Source of the DNA: CAKOSP01 sp044432745
GTDB lineage: Bacteria; Bacillota_I; Bacilli_A; RF39; UBA660
DNA length: 15,144 nt
Reading direction: 5' to 3'
Assembly: GCA_044432745.1 (NCBI GenBank)
Contig: JAWXUH010000015.1
Span: forward strand, 1 to 15,144
Part shown: positions 1-7,351 of the stretch, in pieces
How positions within the stretch are numbered: the first letter of the stretch is position 1
How the letters are laid out: every line of letters begins with the position of its first letter
The notes under the pieces: generated by a model
What the model saw: the letters and a program-made list of their open reading frames with translations, nothing else
The model's database searches: none
Told to the model about the DNA's origin: nothing
Translations under genes and position numbers: made by a program

Positions 1-1
1 T

Positions 2-1273
2 GGTGGTGATGGTGCGGAAGTAATCTATGCTCTTAGAAATAAAGACACTTTATCAGAGAGTATCGCTGAAGGATTTATTTCAGTAGGGCAAAATTATAGA
101 TCTTCTTATCAAAGACGTTTACCAAGTGATTCATCACTTGATTACTACTTCATGCACAGAAATACTCCAGATAATGAAACTGTTATTGTAGAGTATGGAT
201 TCTTAGATTCATCAGGTGATGATGTTGATCTTATAAAAAATGATTGGAAAACTTTAACAGAGGGAGTTTTGATGGCATTAGTACCATATGTAGGTGGTAC
301 ATACGTACCGTTAGATTTTGATTACATACATATAGTAGTAGCAGGAGATACTTTGTATTCAATAGCAGTTAAATATAACACAACTGTTGATGAAATAAAA
401 AGTATTAACAATATTATTAATAATAATATATATTTAGGTCAAAGAATATATCTACCTGGTATTAATTCATCAATACCAGATAATGAAACTGATTTTTATA
501 TAGTTCAAAGTGGAGATACACTATATTCAATATCAATTAAACTTGGTGTAAATATAGATGATATAAGGAAAATAAACAATTTAACTAACGATGTTTTATC
601 AGTAGGACAAATTCTTTATTTTAAAAAAATAGAAGAAGAAAATCCTTTAGTACATATAGTAGAAGTAGGAGATACATTATATTCAATTTCTGCTAAGTAT
701 AATATTAGTGTTGCTTATTTAAGAGATATAAATAATTTAACTTCTGACATCTTATCGATAGGTCAAGTATTAAAATTAATTGATACTGACTATGAAGATG
801 ATCTAGATGACAATATGCTTGATGATAACATTTATGTAGTACAAAGTGGAGATACACTGTATTCAATTTCTATTAAAGTTGGACTATCAGTAGATGAACT
901 CAAATCTATTAATAAGTTAACGAGTGATACATTATCTGTAGGACAAGTTCTATATTTGGTTTTAGAGAACGTTTATGATACTTATATAGTTAAGAGTGGA
1001 GATACATTATATTCAATTGCAAAAATGTTTAATACTACTTATAGTAATATTATGGAAATAAATAATCTTGAATCTAATTTATTATCCGTAGGACAAACAA
1101 TTAACGTTCCTTTTTTAGAAACAAGTTACACAGAATATACAGTTAAAAGTGGAGATAGTTTATATAAAATATCAAATACTTTTAATATATCTGTATCTGA
1201 TTTAAAATCTTTAAATAATATAACTAGTGATATTTTATCAATAGGACAAATATTATTGATACCTATTAATTAA
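2..1273 (+). CDS. N-acetylmuramoyl-L-alanine amidase (Amidase_3) with six C-terminal LysM repeats, 5' partial
   Basis: This is a peptidoglycan hydrolase acting in the cell wall: Amidase_3 enzymes are zinc amidases that cut between N-acetylmuramic acid and the L-alanine of the stem peptide. The frame is open from base 2, so the N-terminus (signal peptide, first zinc ligands) lies outside the window. The first ~100 visible residues match the end of an Amidase_3 domain; the motif IVEYGFLDSSGDD resembles the family's LvEtGFlsNpeD, with the catalytic glutamate codon at 191-193. Six LysM domains of 42-43 residues follow, at 329-457, 497-622, 653-778, 833-958, 983-1111 and 1136-1264, each with a core like SGDTLYSIS...INNL...LSVGQ. 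LysM binds the glycan strand, so the tail anchors the enzyme. An acidic linker (DYEDDLDDNMLDDN) separates repeats 3 and 4. The ATG at 152 is internal and not the start. The assignment is confident; whether it serves division, growth or spore-like lysis cannot be told. Confidence 0.93.
   Translation, partial: GGDGAEVIYALRNKDTLSESIAEGFISVGQNYRSSYQRRLPSDSSLDYYFMHRNTPDNETVIVEYGFLDSSGDDVDLIKNDWKTLTEGVLMALVPYVGGTYVPLDFDYIHIVVAGDTLYSIAVKYNTTVDEIKSINNIINNNIYLGQRIYLPGINSSIPDNETDFYIVQSGDTLYSISIKLGVNIDDIRKINNLTNDVLSVGQILYFKKIEEENPLVHIVEVGDTLYSISAKYNISVAYLRDINNLTSDILSIGQVLKLIDTDYEDDLDDNMLDDNIYVVQSGDTLYSISIKVGLSVDELKSINKLTSDTLSVGQVLYLVLENVYDTYIVKSGDTLYSIAKMFNTTYSNIMEINNLESNLLSVGQTINVPFLETSYTEYTVKSGDSLYKISNTFNISVSDLKSLNNITSDILSIGQILLIPIN
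329..1264 (+). repeat. Six tandem LysM-coding repeats
   Basis: Six imperfect direct repeats with a period of about 150-180 bases encode the LysM domains. The best-conserved core is a stretch like GTGGAGATACATTATATTCA, seen near 511, 847 and 997, with diverged versions near 341, 665 and 1151. Nucleotide similarity is highest in this GDTLYSI-coding core and in the LSVGQ-coding segment. Confidence 0.85.
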
Positions 1274-1281
1274 TGTATAAC

Positions 1282-1323
1282 AAAAGAAAAATGTGTATAT
1301 ATATATCATTTTTCTTTTTTTTT
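1282..1323 (+). terminator. Rho-independent terminator after the amidase gene
   Basis: A perfect 12-bp stem (AAAAGAAAAATG at 1282-1293 with CATTTTTCTTTT at 1307-1318) and an AT-repeat loop are followed by a T-run to 1323. It lies 8 bases after the amidase stop codon and separates that gene from the oxygenase-like gene. Confidence 0.85.
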
Positions 1324-1324
1324 A

Positions 1325-1333
1325 TGTTATGAT
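1325..1333 (+). promoter_or_regulatory. Candidate extended -10 promoter for the oxygenase-START gene
   Basis: TGTTATGAT fits an extended -10 (TGn plus TATGAT at 1328-1333). No good -35 is seen at the usual distance, which an extended -10 can tolerate. It lies just after the terminator and about 14 bases before the GAAAGAGG ribosome site (1347-1354). Assigned by eye only. Confidence 0.45.
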
Positions 1334-1361
1334 TATTTTATATTGAGAAAGAGGTTTTTAT

Positions 1362-4007
1362 ATGAGCAAAGATAAAGATGCTAAATTTAAAAAGGTATAT
1401 CCTAATTTAAGATATTTCATGAAAATGTATAGAAATACATATATAAATTACAAGGATTTTACTACAGGTTTTGTTAAAAGAAGTGAGAGTAATACTACAG
1501 TTCCAACGAATTATGGAGTATGTAATACTAATACAGTTGACAGTGATATAAATTTAAATATCTTATCAGGTAGCTTACCAGAAGATTTATCAGGTAATAT
1601 GTATATTTGTCAGTGTTTAGGAACACCTAAAGCTTTTATGGTAGGAGATACTAACATTGTAAAAATGAATTTTTCAAAATCAGGTGTTACACTACAAAAT
1701 AGAATGATGTGGAGTCCTGCATCTATTGCAAAAGTTGCACTTCAAAAATCAACACATAGATTTGATCATGTTGGACTTATGTTTATGTCTCCTGGCATGG
1801 GAATTTATTCATACACAGAGGGTATGTACTTATTACCAGATGGTAGATTAGGTATAACTAGTGATGTAGATAGACCTTGGATTATAAATAGGGATAGTTT
1901 AAAAGTAGAAACACCTCTTGGTAAAAGATCAGAGTGGCTTCCTATGATGAGTAAAGATGCTGGAGATGTAATGGGTAATTTATTTGCCGGTTATAGTAAT
2001 TCTCACGTTATTTATAATGATGTAGTTACTAATGAAGTTTTTTTAGTTAATTATCAAGGTGAGCAAGCAGATAAATCACATCCTTGTTATTTAATGAGAT
2101 GGGATGGAGTAAATGACTTAGAAAAATGGTCTGTACTTGATGAAAATGGAGATGATATACTTGTTAAACAAAGTATTCATGAACTTGTTTTTACTAAAGA
2201 TTATATAATATTAGCAGATTCTGCCTTTGTAACAGGTGCTGAAATTTTATCTTCTTGGAAAAATGCACCTCTTCCAAATAAGAAAACTATTACTTATATT
2301 ATAGATAGAAGAGATTTAAAAGAAAATATAAAAAGTGTAAATGCAAGAAAATTTGAAATAGATGAAGCATGCATACATCTAGTTGCAGAATATGACAATC
2401 CAAATGATGTTATAACAATGTATATGTTACACACTCCAGCTACTAATACAGCTGAGATTATACGTAGTTTTGATAAGGATTTAAACGGAAAAAGATTTCC
2501 TGAAAATATGGTTGGTTATGGAACATTACCAGTTCTCGATTTGTCAAGTGTTGGTAAACATACTATTGATCTTTCAAAAAAATCAAATGTAAAATCAATG
2601 TATATAAGAAATGAAAAATTTTGTTGGGGACCATATATGTATACATACATGGGAAGACAACTTGAAAATTATAATAAACAAGATTTATTTGTAATGTTCA
2701 AAGGATTTAAAAAAGATACACTTCCTAAACGTATATTTAAAGCATATAGTGATGTAGATAATAGAAGAGTATCATTAGAAAAATTAGTAGAAGATGAATC
2801 TATTAAATGTAATAATTCTATTGTAAGAATTAGAAATGAAGATTTCAAAGCAGTTGATGTTTACGAAATGCCTGATAAGTCATTACTTTATACGATTTCA
2901 TGTATGCAATCTACAGAAAAATATTCACCAGGTTATATTTTAGCAGGAGTTGTTGTTGAATCTGAACATACAGATTTAACTTCTGGTCATGAATACTGGA
3001 TATTTGATGCATCAAACTTAGCAGGAGGTCCAATTTGTAAACTAGGACATTCATCTTTGAATAATTCTGTTTTATTTCATACTGTTTATTTAACGGATAA
3101 ACAAGAGAGAAAATTTGATAAAATTAAACCAGAATATTTTGTTCCTATAAAAAAAGATTATACAAGAGAAGAACTTAAAAAATGGAATCCTGAAGTTTTA
3201 GAAGTTTTTGAAAAAACAATTTGGCCTTATTTTGAAAACGATAAGAAGTACGAAGTAGAGGTTAATAGAACATTAACTGAATATTCAAGAAAAAGAATAG
3301 AAAATAGTGTTGGTAAAGAATATTTAATAGGAGAGCAGGAAATAACTGATGCTCCAGCTTTTGCTAATAAGATGTTTGGTGAAGCTAACAGAATGTTTGC
3401 ATCTAGTGGATGGAAAGAAGAATATAACAAAAAAGGAATTTTAGTTGAATCTAAAGAAGTATCAGGAATATTTGAAAAATCTGGAGTTTTAGTTACTAGA
3501 GCAAAAGCAACTTTAAATATATCTGCAGATACTTTATTTGAATATATGACATCTCCAGAAGGATATGCAATTATTGATCCAGTAAGTGATCCTAATGATC
3601 ATAAAAAAGAACCTTTAGAAGTATACGAGTGGGAAGAAGGTGCTAGGTTAGAAGCAGCGCTTGCTACAACAGAACTTAAAGTTCTTCCACCAAGTGATTT
3701 CGTTGTACTTAATGCAATTAATCCTAAAGTGAGAATTTTTGCTTCTAAATCAATATTACATGACTCTATGCCAGGTGGAAGTAAATATAGTGGAAAAAAA
3801 CTAAAAGAAGGTTTAAACGAAAGAGCAATTAATACTTTTGTGATTAAGGTTATACCAAATGGAGAAAAAAAATGTGATGTTTTATGTATTAATTATGCAG
3901 ATATGTGTGGTAATACTAGTGCATCTATGAACAACTTTATTAATTGTAAAGTATTCTTTCCTCCGCTTTATAAAAGAATGAAAGATTCTATTTCTAAAAT
4001 TAAATAA
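1362..4007 (+). CDS. Carotenoid-cleavage-oxygenase-like (RPE65 family) protein fused to a START-like lipid-binding domain
   Basis: The 881-residue protein has two recognisable halves. Residues ~60-585 read as an RPE65/carotenoid cleavage oxygenase propeller: a G-x-LP-x-DL-x-G entry near G70, an FDASNLAGGP blade near D549 that resembles the family's fDA-dl-gP element, and candidate iron histidines H215 (NSHVIYND), H273 (IHELVF), H339 (CIHLVAEYDN) and H573 (FHTVYL). The first three spacings (58, 66) are close to those of known members. These enzymes use non-heme Fe(II) and O2 to cleave alkene bonds of carotenoids or stilbenes, or isomerise retinyl esters. Residues ~664-881 read as a START domain: N-terminal helix, W684, a DFVVLN strand at 779-784, KSILHDSMP, and a long C-terminal helix. 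There is no signal peptide or membrane helix, so it is probably cytoplasmic or membrane-peripheral. The start is set by GAAAGAGG seven bases upstream. It is monocistronic. Substrate unknown; the START call is less certain than the oxygenase call. Confidence 0.8.
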   Translation: MSKDKDAKFKKVYPNLRYFMKMYRNTYINYKDFTTGFVKRSESNTTVPTNYGVCNTNTVDSDINLNILSGSLPEDLSGNMYICQCLGTPKAFMVGDTNIVKMNFSKSGVTLQNRMMWSPASIAKVALQKSTHRFDHVGLMFMSPGMGIYSYTEGMYLLPDGRLGITSDVDRPWIINRDSLKVETPLGKRSEWLPMMSKDAGDVMGNLFAGYSNSHVIYNDVVTNEVFLVNYQGEQADKSHPCYLMRWDGVNDLEKWSVLDENGDDILVKQSIHELVFTKDYIILADSAFVTGAEILSSWKNAPLPNKKTITYIIDRRDLKENIKSVNARKFEIDEACIHLVAEYDNPNDVITMYMLHTPATNTAEIIRSFDKDLNGKRFPENMVGYGTLPVLDLSSVGKHTIDLSKKSNVKSMYIRNEKFCWGPYMYTYMGRQLENYNKQDLFVMFKGFKKDTLPKRIFKAYSDVDNRRVSLEKLVEDESIKCNNSIVRIRNEDFKAVDVYEMPDKSLLYTISCMQSTEKYSPGYILAGVVVESEHTDLTSGHEYWIFDASNLAGGPICKLGHSSLNNSVLFHTVYLTDKQERKFDKIKPEYFVPIKKDYTREELKKWNPEVLEVFEKTIWPYFENDKKYEVEVNRTLTEYSRKRIENSVGKEYLIGEQEITDAPAFANKMFGEANRMFASSGWKEEYNKKGILVESKEVSGIFEKSGVLVTRAKATLNISADTLFEYMTSPEGYAIIDPVSDPNDHKKEPLEVYEWEEGARLEAALATTELKVLPPSDFVVLNAINPKVRIFASKSILHDSMPGGSKYSGKKLKEGLNERAINTFVIKVIPNGEKKCDVLCINYADMCGNTSASMNNFINCKVFFPPLYKRMKDSISKIK

Positions 4008-4051
4008 TTTGTAATTCGATATTTAAATTTTACAATATTGTCTTTTTTTGG

Positions 4052-4081
4052 TTGTATTAGTGTAAAAAATTATGATATACT
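4052..4081 (+). promoter_or_regulatory. Candidate sigma-A promoter for the ABC exporter-dipeptidase operon
   Basis: TTGTAT (4052-4057), an 18-base spacer and TATACT (4076-4081), the latter preceded by TG to make an extended -10 (TGATATACT). It sits only 7 bases before the ribosome site at 4089, so the transcript leader would be very short. No strong terminator separates it from the preceding gene, so some read-through is possible. Confidence 0.55.
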
Positions 4082-4088
4082 TTCATAT

Positions 4089-4095
4089 GAAGAGG
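4089..4095 (+). promoter_or_regulatory. Ribosome binding site that sets the ABC ATPase start
   Basis: GAAGAGG lies 5 bases before ATG 4101. The frame is open back to a TTG at 4038, but that codon has no ribosome site and lies upstream of the likely promoter, so 4101 is chosen. Confidence 0.8.
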
Positions 4096-4100
4096 TATTT

Positions 4101-4802
4101 ATGAAATTAATTATAGAAAATGTCAAAAAAAATTATGGTCAGAAAAAAGTTCTAGAAGGAATTGATTTTGAATTTGAAGATGGAAAAATTTATGGATTAC
4201 TAGGGGTTAATGGTAGTGGTAAAACAACATTCTTTGATTTAATAAATAAAGATGTACCTTTAACAGCAGGCGAAATATATGTCTCTGATAATAATCAAAA
4301 GAAAAAAATAAGTACAGATATCATTGGTTATGTTAGATCTACTCCAATGGTACCAGACTTTTTAACAGCTAGAGAATTAGTTGAATTTTATTTAGAAGTT
4401 AATGAAGGAAAAATTGATAATGTAAAAACAACAGAAGAATATTTGGATGATTTTTATATTGCAAGAGAAGATAGAGATAAACTTTTAAAAGAGTATTCTC
4501 ATGGTATGAAAAATAAAATTTTAATGTTAATAAATTTTGTTAACAATCCAAAAATTTTATTACTAGATGAACCACTTACGAGTTTCGATCCAGTAATATC
4601 AGATAATATGAAGAAAAAGTTATTAGGAATTAAGAAAGATAAATTTGTTATAGTTTCAACACATATAATGGAAATAGCAATTGACTTATGTGATGAAATA
4701 GTTTTATTAAAAGATGGAAAATTTGAAGTAATAGATAATGTTAAATTAGGAAAAGTTAAATCAGAGAAATTAATTTTGAAACACTTAAAGGAAATTAATT
4801 AA
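4101..4802 (+). CDS. ABC transporter ATP-binding protein
   Basis: This 233-residue cytoplasmic ATPase would power the membrane protein encoded next. Visible motifs: Walker A GVNGSGKTT (35-43, K41), a signature YSHGM at 132-136 in place of LSGGQ, Walker B ILLLDEP with D156-E157, a D-loop SFDP, and the switch histidine in VSTHIM. A relaxed signature of the YSxGM type is usual in ABC-2-like exporter ATPases, as is the single short domain. No solute-binding protein is nearby, which also favours export or membrane remodelling over uptake. The start is fixed by GAAGAGG at 4089-4095. The stop is two bases before the permease start. It is the first gene of a three-gene operon with the permease and dipeptidase. 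Cargo is unknown. Confidence 0.93.
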   Translation: MKLIIENVKKNYGQKKVLEGIDFEFEDGKIYGLLGVNGSGKTTFFDLINKDVPLTAGEIYVSDNNQKKKISTDIIGYVRSTPMVPDFLTARELVEFYLEVNEGKIDNVKTTEEYLDDFYIAREDRDKLLKEYSHGMKNKILMLINFVNNPKILLLDEPLTSFDPVISDNMKKKLLGIKKDKFVIVSTHIMEIAIDLCDEIVLLKDGKFEVIDNVKLGKVKSEKLILKHLKEIN

Positions 4803-4804
4803 AT

Positions 4805-6316
4805 ATGGAAAATGTTTTATTTGTATTAAAATTAAAATTAAAATGTTTATTTAATTTAACGCTTTATAATGGTAAAAGATCACTATTTAAAGTTTTCTTT
4901 GATAAAATACCATATGAACGTAATACATCAATAGCACCATATGCTTTATTTGTAGGTTCATTATCAAAATTATTATTTCAAATTATAGGTTTAATGATAT
5001 TCGTTTTTTATCCATTAAATTTCTTAGGTATATTTAATGTAGATTCTCTTATAATATTATCTATATTTTTACCGCTATCGATTTTTCTTTCTTTTCCAAC
5101 GTATTTAGATTTTTATGATGACAAATATTATGCGCTAGAATTAATTAGGATGAATAAAAGGAAGTTTTATTTATCAGATTATTTAATAAAATTAGTTACT
5201 AATTATTTTGCAGTATTTTTCTCAATTTTGATCCTTAAAATAGTATACAGTTATTCAATTTTTTCTGTATTAACAATTTTTTTATTAACATATTTTTTCA
5301 TGTCGATGAAAACAATTACAATTTATATTAATTTATTATTTCGTAAAACAAATTTAATTAAAATGTTTTGTTCAATTTTGTTCTTTGTTTTAGGTTATAG
5401 TGCATGTTGTATGGGCGTAGCAATATCAACTCAATTTAGTGTATTTTTAATTATATTATTTACATTAACAAATTCATTGATATTTTATTTGATATTTAGA
5501 TTTAAGTCATTTGATAAAGTTTATCAATTTGAGTACGATAACTTTAAACGTAAAAATATTCAACTTAAAAACTATGAAAGAAATTTATATACAAATGATA
5601 TGGTTAATTTAAATATTAATAAAACTAAAAATCCTTATGTTAACTACATGAATATATTTGAAAAAAGATATAAAGCTTGTTTACCTAAAGGAATAAATTT
5701 ATCATTTATAATAGTATTTATATTTTTACTTATAAGTGGTTTCTTGTCTGTAAATCATTCAAAAGCTACTGAAGTATTGAATGCCAATATAAAAGGTGGT
5801 ATGCCATTTTTTGTTCTTGTATTAGTTTGGTTAAATAATAGTAGAGGAATTTTAAAAAATTTATATACTAAAGGTGATGTATTTATGGAATCACATAACT
5901 TTTTTAATACTAAGAACGTATCATTTAACATGTATAAAGTTAGATCAGTATTTTTAATAAAAAGAAATATACCATCAACAGTGTTACTTTGTTTAGGTTT
6001 ATGTGTTATTTATTTCATAACTGGTGGTACTTCTAATAATTATGAATATATATTATTATGTCTAGCTCCATTTATGATTATGCTTACAATATGTATATAT
6101 TATTTATCTTCATATTATATATTTTCATTTTACGAAAATAGTATAGAGAAGGTAAGTTTAAAATCGATAATATTTGAATATTTGCCATTCTATCTTTCTT
6201 TTGTAATTGTTTCAAAAGAAACTAGTATTGCATACTTTACTTTATTTTCATTTATAATTTTACTGTTAGTAATTATATTATCGTTTATAGGAGCTAAATG
6301 TAGAAAAGGAGTTTAA
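4805..6316 (+). CDS. ABC exporter permease, polytopic membrane protein
   Basis: A 503-residue hydrophobic protein, presumed membrane partner of the ATPase encoded directly upstream. About 11-12 membrane segments can be seen: roughly six in residues 55-235, a charged cytoplasmic-looking stretch rich in K, N and Y (about 238-297), then five or six more to the end, finishing with a basic AKCRKGV tail. The 6+6 layout with a central loop fits the large exporter permeases of Firmicutes rather than a typical six-helix ABC-2 permease. I do not recognise a named family. ATG 4805 is preceded by AAAGGA at 4787-4792, a longer spacing (12 bases) than elsewhere here, so translation may depend on ribosomes leaving the ATPase gene. 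The stop is one base before the dipeptidase ATG. The role as permease is inferred from hydrophobicity and position. Confidence 0.78.
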   Translation: MENVLFVLKLKLKCLFNLTLYNGKRSLFKVFFDKIPYERNTSIAPYALFVGSLSKLLFQIIGLMIFVFYPLNFLGIFNVDSLIILSIFLPLSIFLSFPTYLDFYDDKYYALELIRMNKRKFYLSDYLIKLVTNYFAVFFSILILKIVYSYSIFSVLTIFLLTYFFMSMKTITIYINLLFRKTNLIKMFCSILFFVLGYSACCMGVAISTQFSVFLIILFTLTNSLIFYLIFRFKSFDKVYQFEYDNFKRKNIQLKNYERNLYTNDMVNLNINKTKNPYVNYMNIFEKRYKACLPKGINLSFIIVFIFLLISGFLSVNHSKATEVLNANIKGGMPFFVLVLVWLNNSRGILKNLYTKGDVFMESHNFFNTKNVSFNMYKVRSVFLIKRNIPSTVLLCLGLCVIYFITGGTSNNYEYILLCLAPFMIMLTICIYYLSSYYIFSFYENSIEKVSLKSIIFEYLPFYLSFVIVSKETSIAYFTLFSFIILLLVIILSFIGAKCRKGV

Positions 6317-6317
6317 T

Positions 6318-7265
6318 ATGTTAGATATGCATTTTGATTTATTAACTTTGTTATACTATGCTAATAATGCTGCAATAGATAAAAAAGATGAAATTTATTC
6401 TAAATTAAAAGAAGTTTATAAAACTATTGATGGTGGAATAATAAATTTATATTTTATGTCTAAAAGCGAAATGTTTGAAGAACTTGATATCTCAATTGAT
6501 AGTTCTTTTTCTGTTTTAGAGATGTTAAAACAAAGTATTGTTTACTTAGATGAATTTGTAAGTACACTAGATAGAGAACCTACGTTTTATTACAGTATTG
6601 AAGGTTTAGATTATGTAAATGAAATAGATGAAATAAATAAGCTTTATGAGTTAGGTGTAAGAAGTATCTTACCTGTATGGAATAATGACAATCACTTTGG
6701 TGGTGGTTCAAAAGGTGTTAGTGGGTTAACTAATTTAGGTAAAGATCTTTTAAGAAGATGTATCGAGCTTGGAATTATAATTGACATGAGTCATATGAAT
6801 GAAATTACATTTGATGATACTATTAAATTTTTAGAAAATGAAAAAAACAACAATGTTGATTTTAAAGCAATGGTTAGCCATAGCAATATTTATGAACTTT
6901 GTAATCACAAAAGAAATCTTAAAGATTATCAAATATTAAAATTAAATAATGTAGGCGGATATTTTGGATTAGTAATGTATAATTTATTTATTTACGAAGA
7001 ATATGAAAATAAAGATTCCGTTTTTTTAGAAGATTATTTTGTATTACATATTCAACACTTAATAGATTTAGGTATAAATCTAGATAAAATATTTATTAGC
7101 ACTGACAATATGATTCTTTTAGGAGATAAGTATACTTCAAATAAATTTTTATTTGATTTGTCAACTACAAAGAAAAATACAATAGATTTATTAAGTAAAT
7201 CATACGATGAATCTTTTATTGAAAATATTTTGTATAACAATGCTAATAATTTTTTAAATAATTAA
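6318..7265 (+). CDS. Membrane dipeptidase-like metallopeptidase (family M19)
   Basis: M19 (renal dipeptidase-like) enzymes are binuclear zinc hydrolases that cleave dipeptides, often tolerating a D-amino acid at the C-terminal position. The 315-residue protein carries the family signature in order: DMHFD at the N-terminus (H5, D7), YSIEG (E95), the block ending in DMSH (H159), VSH (H188), a HKRNLKD stretch matching the family's hpRNltD, and ISTDN (D263) for the catalytic aspartate. The segment WNNDNHFGGGS...GLTNLGKDLLRRC matches the family's N-x-x-x-D-S...GLT-x-x-G-x-x-x-V pattern. Length is typical of short bacterial members. There is no signal peptide, so it acts in the cytoplasm. The start follows AAAAGGAG (6304-6311) and lies one base after the permease stop, so the two are probably translationally coupled. 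A link between the exporter's cargo and a dipeptide is an inference from position. Confidence 0.9.
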   Translation: MLDMHFDLLTLLYYANNAAIDKKDEIYSKLKEVYKTIDGGIINLYFMSKSEMFEELDISIDSSFSVLEMLKQSIVYLDEFVSTLDREPTFYYSIEGLDYVNEIDEINKLYELGVRSILPVWNNDNHFGGGSKGVSGLTNLGKDLLRRCIELGIIIDMSHMNEITFDDTIKFLENEKNNNVDFKAMVSHSNIYELCNHKRNLKDYQILKLNNVGGYFGLVMYNLFIYEEYENKDSVFLEDYFVLHIQHLIDLGINLDKIFISTDNMILLGDKYTSNKFLFDLSTTKKNTIDLLSKSYDESFIENILYNNANNFLNN

Positions 7266-7269
7266 ATAT

Positions 7270-7315
7270 AAAATATATCTGTAATTTTAAATAAAATACT
7301 AGATATATTTTTTTT
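7270..7315 (+). terminator. Rho-independent terminator after the dipeptidase gene
   Basis: An 11-bp stem (7270-7280 with 7301-7311; core AAATATATCT / AGATATATTT), a 20-base loop and a T-run to 7315. All-AT except one pair, so moderate strength. It closes the ABC-dipeptidase operon. Confidence 0.7.
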
Positions 7316-7328
7316 ATTGGTTTATAAT
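7300..7328 (+). promoter_or_regulatory. Candidate promoter for cmk
   Basis: TAGATA (7300-7305; four of six match TTGACA), a 17-base spacer and a perfect TATAAT (7323-7328). The -35 overlaps the right arm of the preceding terminator stem. The -10 is 8 bases before the cmk ribosome site. Confidence 0.55.
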
Positions 7329-7336
7329 AAAATATG

Positions 7337-7343
7337 AAAGAGG
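7337..7343 (+). promoter_or_regulatory. Ribosome binding site that sets the cmk start
   Basis: AAAGAGG lies 8 bases before ATG 7352. An in-frame ATG at 7334 lies before this site and would add MKEVKN; it has no ribosome site and sits right after the -10, so it is rejected. Confidence 0.8.
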
Positions 7344-7351
7344 TAAAAAAT

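Noticed and set aside
329..1264. Regular direct repeats as a possible CRISPR or tandem-repeat element
   Set aside because: The period matches LysM codons in an open frame, the repeats are imperfect, and there are no uniform 20-40 base repeats with unique spacers.
3227..3430. Minus-strand open frame inside the oxygenase-START gene, and similar ones at 7052-7240, 8638-8838 and 13896-14165
   Set aside because: Each lies opposite a strongly supported gene, has no ribosome site or recognisable domain, and is expected by chance in AT-rich DNA.
1362..4007. Two separate genes (oxygenase and START) joined by a missed stop or frameshift
   Set aside because: The frame is continuous with a helical linker, and no ribosome site and ATG pair stands at the junction around 3340-3420, so a true fusion is the better reading.
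4009..4041. Terminator after the oxygenase-START gene (TTGTAA/TTACAA and ACAATATTGT followed by T7)
   Set aside because: The stems are only 5-6 AT pairs and overlap each other, too weak to list as a terminator, though the T-run leaves some doubt.
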